From UBA1067 sp050874585 (GTDB taxonomy: Bacteria > Verrucomicrobiota > Kiritimatiellia > RFP12 > UBA1067), in NCBI GenBank assembly GCA_050874585.1, contig JBNMKZ010000026.1, positions 1-31,830 on the forward strand: a DNA stretch of 31,830 nt, written 5' to 3'. Shown here one piece after another: positions 7,795 to 15,594 of the stretch. Both the position numbers and the translations under genes were made by a program. The notes below the pieces were generated by a model. The model saw nothing but the letters and a program-made list of their open reading frames with translations. It ran no database searches and was not told the origin of the DNA. Positions within the stretch are counted from its first letter, which is position 1; the number at the start of each line of letters is the position of its first letter.

Positions 7795-10700
7795 ATGAAG
7801 AAGTTGACGATTGTCGGAATGGTCGCGTTGCTGTCCGCTTGGACGGGGTGGGCAGATGCGGCCCGCAATGCGGCGGCCAGGGCTGAGTTGGTCAAGGGAG
7901 TTGTGTCGATTGATGCGCCTGGAGGTGCCCTGCCGGGTCCATTCGTCTGCCTTTCGGACGATGCCTTCAATGTGATTGCGGCGCGGAACTATGACGGGAC
8001 GATTCATCCAGTCACCGTCGGTGCATTTTATGGCGAGGGGCGGGTCGTGGCCCTCGGGCATCCGGCGTTCCTCTCAAACAAGGCGACGATGGGAGAGACG
8101 GCCCAGTATCTTCGCAATGCGACCACCTGGTTGCGCCAGGGTAAGGCGGGCAAGGTCGCCGTCATCAAGAACGAGGGGGTTCTTGCGAATCTGAAATCGT
8201 GCGGAATAGAGGCCGAGAAGGTGGAGAGCGTCGATCGGGCGTTGACCTACCCGGTGATGGTGCTCATGTCGAGTGAGGTCGCGCCGTCCGAATACGCGAA
8301 AGTCCATGATTATGTGCGTAAAGGCGGCGGACTGCTTTCGGAAGCTCTCACGTGGGGCTGGGCCTATTTCGCGGAGCGTTCGACTGGCTTGATTACGCCA
8401 TCCCTCTACTACGATGCGGAGAAGCTCTTTGCGCCATTCGGCTTTGTTGCGGGCGATTCCGGGGTGAACCGTTCGGGCGGCAAGGGCTTTGAGACGGCGG
8501 TTCCCTTCCCGGTTGGCACGACCTTCCCCGAGGCGTTGAAGGCACTTCGTTCGGGAGTGACGGAGGCGAATGCGTCCGTGCGTGCACAGGTGACGAAGAC
8601 GCTCGTTCAGGCGGCGTATGCGTGCCCGCCCAGCGCGGAAAAGGTTTTTGGCGAATTGAGCGTGCTTGGGAATGAGCCGCAGGCGCAGAAACGCCCGTCA
8701 CCCGAGCAGCCGCTGAAGGCGGCGGATGCGCTTTCGCGCGTGGGTGTGGTTTTGCGTCAGAACGCCTGGCAGCAGGATCCCGTGAAATTGTGGCCGGCCG
8801 ATCCAGCGGCGGCGGTTTATCCTGGGCGGGCGAAGGCGGGGGCCAAGGTCGTTGACAATGAGAAGCTTTCCGTCGACCTCTCTGTCCCGCGCTGGCGTTC
8901 GACGGGCCTTTTCGCGGATGCGGGTGCGCCGATTACGGTGAAACTTGCGCCGGGAGCCGAGAAACTCGGGTTGAAGCTGCGTGTGGGTACGACGGGAGAT
9001 GATAACACGACCTGCGACGAGTGGAAGCGTGCACCGCTTGTGACGGTGACAATGCCGCTTGACAAGCCTGAGATGACCTTCTCGACGCCGTTTGGTGGAC
9101 TTCTCTATGTGGTCGTGCCGGATGGTCAGAAGGGGACGGCGGACGTGACGATTTCGGGGGCAGTGCGTGCCGCGCATTTTGTGCTTGGGCGCGACACGAA
9201 CGCCGACTGGAAGCGGATTCTCGCCGAGGGTGCCGCCCCGCAGGCTGAAATCGAGGGCAAACGTTATGTGATTACCCTTTTCGCCGACCGTGCGAAGGAG
9301 TGCGATGATCCGGAGTGGATTGCCAGGTTCTGGGATCGGGTCGTTGAGGTCGATACGGAAATGACGGGCCTTGCGGGCCTGCGGAACTACAAGGAGCGCA
9401 TTTGCGCCGATGTCCAGCTCAGGAGTGGCTGGCTTCACGACGGCTATCCGATGATGTACCATTCCCTGGCGAAGAACCGGGAGGACATCATCACGCGCAG
9501 CCTGATTGAGAAGAGTGGGTGCTGGGGCGTCCAGCACGAACTCGGGCACAACTTCCAGAACTCCTGCTGGACGTTTGATGGCACGGCCGAGGTGACGGTC
9601 AATTTCTTCACGCTCTATTCGTCCGAAAAGGCCGCTGGGCTGACTGACCTGGAACTTTTTGAGGGTGTGACGGGGAAAGCCGCCTGCAAGCGCCGCGCCG
9701 TTCGCTGGGTTGAGGACGGCAAGAAGTTCGAAGAATGGAAGAACGACTACTTTCTTGCGCTTGACACGTTCGTGCGCATCCGCCGCGTGTTTGGTTGGCA
9801 GCCGTTCCTGACGATGTTCCGCGAGTATCGCGATCCGGTCGTGGGCAAGCTCCCGGCGAACAACCAGGAGAAGATGGACCAGTGGGCGACGCGCCTGTCG
9901 CGCATCCTGAATCGCAACTTCGCCGATTATTTCACGGCGTGGAGCTGGCCTATTTCCGAGTCGGCCGTTGCCGAGTGCGCGAAGTATCCCAAGTTCTCTG
10001 AAGAGGAGTCTGCCGTTCTCTACGAGTTCCTGAGCGGTGTTCCGGACGATTCAATCGTCGACATCAAGATTACCCCCGCCGAAGGGGCGATTGCCAATGT
10101 GGGCGGTTGGACATCGTTCGTCTTCTCCTACGAGCCGGAGGCGCGCTCGCGGGCATTGTCGAATGAACTTCGCGTGAAGGGTACCTACACGCTGCACTTC
10201 GAGATTACGGATGAGACGGCAGGCAAGAAATACGCTTTCGCCTATCCGATTCGCGACATGAACAAGGATGCGTGGCCGGTCTTCCGTGTCGCGACAATTC
10301 CCTATGGGCTGACACCCAAGGCCGATCACGCCTACACGCTGAAGATGATCGTGAAGGAGGGCGACCGCGTCCGCTTTGAGGGCGTCTCGGCGAAGGGGGC
10401 GTTTGTCTCCACCGACAACGGATTCTTGAGCGATGGTCCAATTGACTTCGAGCCAACGGTCAAGATTCGCAAGGATTCGCCGCTGAAGGGCAAGAGCATC
10501 CTCTTTGTGGGCGACTCGATTACCGAGGCCATTTGCGAAGTCTACAATCCGCACACGCGGTACACGGCTGGATGGCCGGGGCGCATTGGCTGGGCGAACG
10601 GGATGCGCTGGATCAACGTGGGCATTTCGGGAGCGACGGTCTCCAACAACTGGGGGCCTTACAACACGACGCGGCAACAGCTCAACTGGCACAAGGACAT

Positions 10701-13443
10701 GCCGTTCGACATCCTTATTACCCATGGCGGCATCAATGACGCGATGGGCAAGTGCCCGGCCGGGACGATGACCCCCGGCAAGCCCGAGGACTACAACCCG
10801 ACCGCCGAGGACTTCAAGACCTTTGCGGGTTCGCTTGAGTACTTCTTCTGGCAGGCGAAGAAGGAGCATCCGACGGCGAAGATTGGCTTTATCATCAACT
10901 TCAAGGTGATGAAGTCCAATTGGTCCGACTGGGCGAAGATGCCCGAATACCTGCCGCTCATGAAGGCAATCTGCAAGAAGTGGAACGTCCCCTACCTCAA
11001 TCTCTGGGAGAACGAGTCGGTGACGGAGCAGTTGAAGCCCGAGACGCGCACGGCTCTTGGCGATTACCTGCACCCGAATACGCTCGGTTACGACATTCTT
11101 TATCCCTACATCGAGCAGTTCGTCGAGGCCGTCTACACGGGTGCGGCGAAACCGGGCGAAGAGTTCGTCCCGAAAGCGGTCTACTACAAGTCCGAAAACC
11201 CCAACCTGTGCACCATCGGGCCGGACGATGTGAATGTCGCGGCGGGGAAGCTTAGCCTCAATGGCGGCAATTGGAACACGGGCATGACCGATGGCAAGAT
11301 TGACGGCTACATCCGGTGCGGCTCGACGACGACCTTTGAGCAGATTGAGAAGAGCACCTGCTACCAGGAGATTGACCTCGCGGGACTTTACACGATTGAC
11401 AAGATTCGCGTCTTCCCGTTCGTTGGGAATGGCGTGGGCTACTGGGCGGCGTATGCGACGGACGATGCGACGAAGCCGCTCAACGAGTGGACGCTCCTCT
11501 ATCACAAGACCGATCAGAAGGCCTCGACGGCGGATGGGTATGCGGTTGCCTTCAAACCCGTGGATGCCCAGTTCGTCCGCATTTATGGCGTCCATGAGAT
11601 TGGGCAGGGCGATCCGCTCTTCATTGAGGCGGAGGTCTACGGAAAGTTGAGCCCGCGCAACCAGATTCCGATGGTCAATCCGGTCGTGCCGACCAACTTG
11701 GTGGATGTGGCCAGTGGAAAGCGCGAGACGCGTCCGAGTACGGTGTGGTGCGCCGACCCCGGCCAGCAGCAGATTCCCCGTGGGTTGGAAGGTGACGACT
11801 ACATCGAGGTCGACCTTGGCGACGTCTGCGAGATTGAGTACCTTCAGGCGAAAGGCCCTTGGAATATCCTCGGCTACTGGGAGGCGTATGCGAGCCTTGA
11901 CGCGACGAAGCCGATTGGCGAGTGGACGAAGCTCGGCGGTAAGTACGCCGTCTTCCCCGAGGAAAAGAATGGCCAGCCCTATACGATTGCCTTCGTCCCG
12001 GTCAAGGCCCGTTATGTGCGCGTTTATGCCATGCGCGCATGGGGTCGTGACAACTTCTTCATTGATCATCCGAAAGTGTTCGGCACGGTGCTGAAGGACG
12101 AGGTGGCCCCCACGCCTGAGCATGCTCTTGCGAAGAACCCGACGTACCAACACGATGCCGACTGGCACTGGTTCGCCTGCACGAACACCGGGTGCACGGC
12201 TCGCGTCAAGGCGGCGCGGCATGTCTGGGATCTTGGCAAGGTCACGAAGCTTTCGGAGGGTGGTCGCCCGGCCGAAATCACGAAGACCTGCCGCGTCTGC
12301 CATGCGGAACGCGTCTTCCTCGGTGTGGATTCGATGGGCGTGAACCTGGCGCTTGGTCGTCCCGCGAAGTTCTCTGGCGGGTCGCCCGCCGAGTGGATGA
12401 CGGACGGTAGCCGGGCCTATGTCTCGGGATGGCGTGGCTTTATCGGCAATGCCCAGCCGTTGGACAAGATTAACGACGATTCGTCCTGCTACTTTGAGAT
12501 TGACCTCGGGGCGCAGTACGATCTCTCGGCCGTGAATTTCGTCGACGACCTTTCGAATGTGAAGCGGATGTTCGCCATCTTCGTCTCGCCAGATGAGACG
12601 GCCCCGATTACGAACTGGACGCGTGCCGCCGTGCTGAATGGCGTGAATCCCGCCCAATACGAGGGCCGCACCATTCGCTTTGCGAAACCGGTGACGGGTC
12701 GCTATGTCCGCATCTATAGTCTCGTGAACAATCTGGCGATTGCCGAATTCTCGGCCTATGGCCAGCCGTCCGCGCAGCCGGCCCCCGTAGCGATGCACGT
12801 ATTCTCGACGAATCGCGTCTTCAACGCCGACCAGCACTGGTTCGCCTGCACGGATAAGGGGTGCACGTTTACGCGTCTCCATGAGAACCACCGCTTCCGT
12901 GGAATGGAACTCAAGTCGTTGCCGACGGCGACGAAGGACGGTGAGAAGTTCCGTGACTGCGATGTCTGCGCGTTCCGCGAGATTACGCCCCTGCCGAGCA
13001 ACCCCACCCTCGGGGAAATCGTCTCGCTCGGCAAGCCCGCGCGCATCGGCACCGGCAAGTCGGTTCCTCGCGTCACGGACGGTAAGTTCAATGACGGCGA
13101 GTGGACGACGAAGGAGGGCCGTGCCCAGATGACGGTCGACGATGCGGACAAGTGCTACTTCGAGATTGACCTTGAGAAGGTCGTGCCCGTGACAGCCGTC
13201 ACCTACATGGCCTTTGAGAACTCGGTCAAGTGGGCCGTCTATGGGACGGATGATGCCGCGAAGCCCATCGCGCAGTGGAAGAAACTCGGCGAGAAGACGG
13301 ATACGACGAAATTCCCGTTCGAGGGCTGGACGCTCTTTTGCGACGGCACGCCTGTTCGGTATGTGCGCGTTTATGGACTTGAGTACAATGACCAGAACGG
13401 AATCATGGCCCGTGAAATTACAGTCTATGGGAGGCAAGAATGA
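7795..13443 (+). CDS. Secreted multidomain M60 metallopeptidase / SGNH esterase / discoidin-domain protein
   Basis: An 1882-residue exported protein. Domains in order: signal peptide (~1-22); an N-terminal alpha/beta region (~30-290); an M60 peptidase (~364-715) with the zinc motif HELGH (His581, Glu582, His585) and distal Glu599 in GTAEVTVN; a beta linker (~740-890); a complete SGNH/GDSL hydrolase (~899-1110) with GDSIT (Ser908), GGIND (Asn981) and DYLH (Asp1090, His1093); then four F5/8-type-C-like modules (~1135-1283, ~1299-1432, ~1515-1660, ~1740-1882), with a four-Cys module before the third and before the fourth. M60 enzymes cut O-glycosylated proteins such as mucins. SGNH enzymes often remove acyl groups from sugars, and discoidin domains bind glycans. 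The protein therefore looks built to deacylate and cleave host glycoproteins; substrates are inferred. The stop overlaps the next ATG. A paralogue starts at 15595. Confidence 0.88.
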   Translation: MKKLTIVGMVALLSAWTGWADAARNAAARAELVKGVVSIDAPGGALPGPFVCLSDDAFNVIAARNYDGTIHPVTVGAFYGEGRVVALGHPAFLSNKATMGETAQYLRNATTWLRQGKAGKVAVIKNEGVLANLKSCGIEAEKVESVDRALTYPVMVLMSSEVAPSEYAKVHDYVRKGGGLLSEALTWGWAYFAERSTGLITPSLYYDAEKLFAPFGFVAGDSGVNRSGGKGFETAVPFPVGTTFPEALKALRSGVTEANASVRAQVTKTLVQAAYACPPSAEKVFGELSVLGNEPQAQKRPSPEQPLKAADALSRVGVVLRQNAWQQDPVKLWPADPAAAVYPGRAKAGAKVVDNEKLSVDLSVPRWRSTGLFADAGAPITVKLAPGAEKLGLKLRVGTTGDDNTTCDEWKRAPLVTVTMPLDKPEMTFSTPFGGLLYVVVPDGQKGTADVTISGAVRAAHFVLGRDTNADWKRILAEGAAPQAEIEGKRYVITLFADRAKECDDPEWIARFWDRVVEVDTEMTGLAGLRNYKERICADVQLRSGWLHDGYPMMYHSLAKNREDIITRSLIEKSGCWGVQHELGHNFQNSCWTFDGTAEVTVNFFTLYSSEKAAGLTDLELFEGVTGKAACKRRAVRWVEDGKKFEEWKNDYFLALDTFVRIRRVFGWQPFLTMFREYRDPVVGKLPANNQEKMDQWATRLSRILNRNFADYFTAWSWPISESAVAECAKYPKFSEEESAVLYEFLSGVPDDSIVDIKITPAEGAIANVGGWTSFVFSYEPEARSRALSNELRVKGTYTLHFEITDETAGKKYAFAYPIRDMNKDAWPVFRVATIPYGLTPKADHAYTLKMIVKEGDRVRFEGVSAKGAFVSTDNGFLSDGPIDFEPTVKIRKDSPLKGKSILFVGDSITEAICEVYNPHTRYTAGWPGRIGWANGMRWINVGISGATVSNNWGPYNTTRQQLNWHKDMPFDILITHGGINDAMGKCPAGTMTPGKPEDYNPTAEDFKTFAGSLEYFFWQAKKEHPTAKIGFIINFKVMKSNWSDWAKMPEYLPLMKAICKKWNVPYLNLWENESVTEQLKPETRTALGDYLHPNTLGYDILYPYIEQFVEAVYTGAAKPGEEFVPKAVYYKSENPNLCTIGPDDVNVAAGKLSLNGGNWNTGMTDGKIDGYIRCGSTTTFEQIEKSTCYQEIDLAGLYTIDKIRVFPFVGNGVGYWAAYATDDATKPLNEWTLLYHKTDQKASTADGYAVAFKPVDAQFVRIYGVHEIGQGDPLFIEAEVYGKLSPRNQIPMVNPVVPTNLVDVASGKRETRPSTVWCADPGQQQIPRGLEGDDYIEVDLGDVCEIEYLQAKGPWNILGYWEAYASLDATKPIGEWTKLGGKYAVFPEEKNGQPYTIAFVPVKARYVRVYAMRAWGRDNFFIDHPKVFGTVLKDEVAPTPEHALAKNPTYQHDADWHWFACTNTGCTARVKAARHVWDLGKVTKLSEGGRPAEITKTCRVCHAERVFLGVDSMGVNLALGRPAKFSGGSPAEWMTDGSRAYVSGWRGFIGNAQPLDKINDDSSCYFEIDLGAQYDLSAVNFVDDLSNVKRMFAIFVSPDETAPITNWTRAAVLNGVNPAQYEGRTIRFAKPVTGRYVRIYSLVNNLAIAEFSAYGQPSAQPAPVAMHVFSTNRVFNADQHWFACTDKGCTFTRLHENHRFRGMELKSLPTATKDGEKFRDCDVCAFREITPLPSNPTLGEIVSLGKPARIGTGKSVPRVTDGKFNDGEWTTKEGRAQMTVDDADKCYFEIDLEKVVPVTAVTYMAFENSVKWAVYGTDDAAKPIAQWKKLGEKTDTTKFPFEGWTLFCDGTPVRYVRVYGLEYNDQNGIMAREITVYGRQE

Positions 13444-14312
13444 TGCGCAGTAAATCGATTCGTTTCATGGCAATCGGTCTCACGGTGCTCGCGACGGAAG
13501 TCGCGAGTGCCGTTGGTTTGAGTGAGGTCACTGTCAAGGACGGTGTCATCACGATTGGTTCGGACGCGAACTTTGCGAAGTTTGAGGGGTGGCTTCCGTG
13601 GCTGAAGCCTTATTCTGGTAGCCACGAATGGGGAACGGACCAGAAAGCCGTCCTTTGGACGAACCGTAAACTCGCCGATGTGAAGGCTCTGAAGTGTAAG
13701 ATGAATGGTGGCTGGATCGGTTCCGAACTTGATGGGCGGGGGCTCATTACCAAGCGGTCCGACGAACAACTCGAAGTCCAGTTCCAGAGCCAGCATGGGG
13801 ACGCCTGCAAGACGGTTCTCGCCTATTTGGAACAGGACGGGGACAACATCGTCGGCTGGGCTAAGCAGGCGGGTTATTCAACGGAAGTCAAAACGGGGGT
13901 CCCGATTCCCAGTTTTTGGCTTCAGGTTTCGTCGACGAAGGACAACGGTGCTTACGGTGTTTACGGTATTGAGGTTGAAAATACGCTCGAAACGACACCG
14001 GCCGAACTGATGGCTCTCGCCGCGTCGGTTGGTGAGGCGGGGACCGACACCCTGACGGTCAATGATGGCGTTCTCGCCATTCGACCCACTGAGGCGAACG
14101 AGGTCTTTGACCTGAACATCACGGGAAACGCGGTCGTCTGCTTCGCAAAGGGTGCGGGGACGCAGGAGCTTGAAACGCTGGGGGGGGGGGTATCCTCACG
14201 ACGGAAGCCCGGACGATTCTCCCCGGCTATCGGCTGGCGGATGTTGAGTTCGTCTCGGCGAAGACGGGTGGCAGTTGGATGGGCATCGACGAGGCGCAAA
14301 TCTACTACATGA
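13440..14312 (+). CDS. Secreted beta-strand-repeat protein, N-terminal part (frameshifted at a G tract)
   Basis: As read, 290 residues, but only ~1-249 are meaningful. After the G tract at 14180-14190 the reading changes to a basic, Arg/Ser-rich tail (ending at 14312) of the kind a wrong frame gives. A signal peptide (~1-24, RFMAIGLTVLATEVASA) is followed by a beta-rich unit containing GGWIGSELDGRGLITKRSDE. A recognisably similar unit (GGSWMGIDEAQIYYMNQSAD) appears after the tract in the other frame, evidence that both halves belong to one gene. With 12 (or 9) G instead of 11, a single ORF of about 708 residues would span 13440-15565. The ATG overlaps the previous stop (ATGA), with GGGAGG before it, so the gene is in the peptidase operon. 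No enzymatic family is recognised; it is probably an extracellular adhesive or structural protein. Confidence 0.65.
   Translation: MMRSKSIRFMAIGLTVLATEVASAVGLSEVTVKDGVITIGSDANFAKFEGWLPWLKPYSGSHEWGTDQKAVLWTNRKLADVKALKCKMNGGWIGSELDGRGLITKRSDEQLEVQFQSQHGDACKTVLAYLEQDGDNIVGWAKQAGYSTEVKTGVPIPSFWLQVSSTKDNGAYGVYGIEVENTLETTPAELMALAASVGEAGTDTLTVNDGVLAIRPTEANEVFDLNITGNAVVCFAKGAGTQELETLGGGVSSRRKPGRFSPAIGWRMLSSSRRRRVAVGWASTRRKSTT
14180..14190 (+). repeat. Homopolymeric G tract (11 G) inside a coding region
   Basis: Eleven consecutive G lie at the exact point where one reading frame stops making protein-like sequence and another begins. The upstream frame reads LETLGGG into the tract; the downstream frame emerges as GILTTEARTILPGYRLADVE. 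One extra G or two fewer would join them. It is either a slippage (phase-variation) tract or a homopolymer read error. Confidence 0.85.
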
Positions 14313-15565
14313 ATCAAAGTGCGGACAAGTGGACTTTTCAGGCGCAGAAGACGGGTGACGGCTGGGCGCAGTGCGTCCTTGTCGAACTGACGGATGGCGC
14401 GGAAGGCGTTCAGGGGCGCATCGTGTGGGGACGCTACAAGGAGCATGACTGGTGTCCGCTTGGTAGTGACTTTACGGCGATTGATGGATATTACACTTAC
14501 AAGACTGTGCCGAACGATATGCAGGCCTCGCTGTCGGCACTCGTCTTGAAAGTGCCGCCCTCACTCGTCTTCTCGTCCACGAAATCGAACTGGACGACTT
14601 GGGGTACGATTTTTGACGGTGGTACGGTGCGTGTCACGCAGAGTCCGCTTCCTTCCAATCCGTGCACATTTGTTTCTCATGGTGGTGTCTTGCGTTTGGA
14701 GGTGGGCGGCGGACAATGGTGGGGTGGCGATAGCCGATTCTATACAGTGGGGAAAGACTCACTCATTGTTTTGATTGAGGGACTCGCCATGGCGAACGGG
14801 GCTACACTGACGCTGGACGGTGGGAAAATCCAAGTAATGAATGGCTTCAACTATGTCAACGATCTCACCATCAAGAATGGTGGTGGCTGGGTCGGAACCC
14901 AGTGTTGCCGCGCTGGGTATGCGAAGGATGTGACATGGAACATCGAAGGGCCCGATTCCGTGACGATCGAGCCGGGGATTGAACTCACCAACAACGGTGG
15001 TAAGGTCATTACCCTGAAGACTGAAGTCGATACCCTGGTGGCGGGAGCCCTTCGGGATGCGGGCGGCTACGCGGGTGCGACATTCGCGAAGGACGGAGCC
15101 GCGAAACTGACGCTCGGGAGTGCGAATGCCAATGCTGGTCCCGTCAAGGTCGTCGCGGGCGAACTCGTTTTTGCGAATGCGAATGGCATTCGTTCGAACA
15201 ATGCTCTCGTGCTGGCGGGGGGCAAGGTGAGCCTTGGCACCGATGTGGCCGGCGTTTCGGCCGGTGCGCTGACGCTGTCGGGTTCGGCGGCGCTTGATGC
15301 GACGAACGGGACATTTGCTTTCGCAGATTCGCATGAGGCTGAATGGTCGGCGGATGCCGTCCTGAAACTTGTCTGCGACCCGAGCAAGCGGGGGCGCAAG
15401 AACCGCTTCCGCTTCGGAACGACGGCGAACGGCCTGACGGCCGACCAGCTCAGCCGCATTCGCTACGACGAGTCCGTCACGACGCGCAAGGTGACCTTTA
15501 CCTTGGATGCGGACGGCTACCTGTGCGACAGTCTCGACCAGGGCTTCACCCTCCGCATTCGCTAA
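14279..15565 (+). CDS. Secreted beta-strand-repeat protein, C-terminal part (autotransporter-associated repeats)
   Basis: The longest ATG-initiated ORF is 428 residues, but coherent sequence in this frame starts at ~14189, right after the G tract, so the ATG is only the first internal Met of a larger protein. The early part repeats the beta-rich unit of the upstream half. The later part has glycine/alanine beta-strand repeats typical of autotransporter-associated or pectin-lyase-like proteins (KDGAAKLTLGSANANAGPVKVVAGELVFAN, then ALVLAGGKVSLG and AGALTLSG). It ends in DADGYLCDSLDQGFTLRIR without an obvious barrel or anchor. The gene lies 29 bp upstream of the second M60 peptidase. Taken together with the upstream half this is one frameshifted or phase-variable gene, not two. 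Confidence 0.65.
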   Translation: MGIDEAQIYYMNQSADKWTFQAQKTGDGWAQCVLVELTDGAEGVQGRIVWGRYKEHDWCPLGSDFTAIDGYYTYKTVPNDMQASLSALVLKVPPSLVFSSTKSNWTTWGTIFDGGTVRVTQSPLPSNPCTFVSHGGVLRLEVGGGQWWGGDSRFYTVGKDSLIVLIEGLAMANGATLTLDGGKIQVMNGFNYVNDLTIKNGGGWVGTQCCRAGYAKDVTWNIEGPDSVTIEPGIELTNNGGKVITLKTEVDTLVAGALRDAGGYAGATFAKDGAAKLTLGSANANAGPVKVVAGELVFANANGIRSNNALVLAGGKVSLGTDVAGVSAGALTLSGSAALDATNGTFAFADSHEAEWSADAVLKLVCDPSKRGRKNRFRFGTTANGLTADQLSRIRYDESVTTRKVTFTLDADGYLCDSLDQGFTLRIR

Positions 15566-15594
15566 CGAACGAGAAAGAAGAGAAGGAAAATCGA

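Noticed and set aside
7610..7798. A 62-codon plus-strand ORF between acpP and the peptidase gene
   Set aside because: It begins inside the loop of the acpP terminator, covers the putative promoter, has no ribosome-binding site and has Ser/Cys/Phe-rich composition.
10051..13437. An 1128-codon open frame on the minus strand, inside the large peptidase gene
   Set aside because: It is antisense to the M60/SGNH protein, whose motifs are unmistakable. Its product is Arg/His/Leu-rich without any domain, as expected for the shadow of a GC-biased gene.
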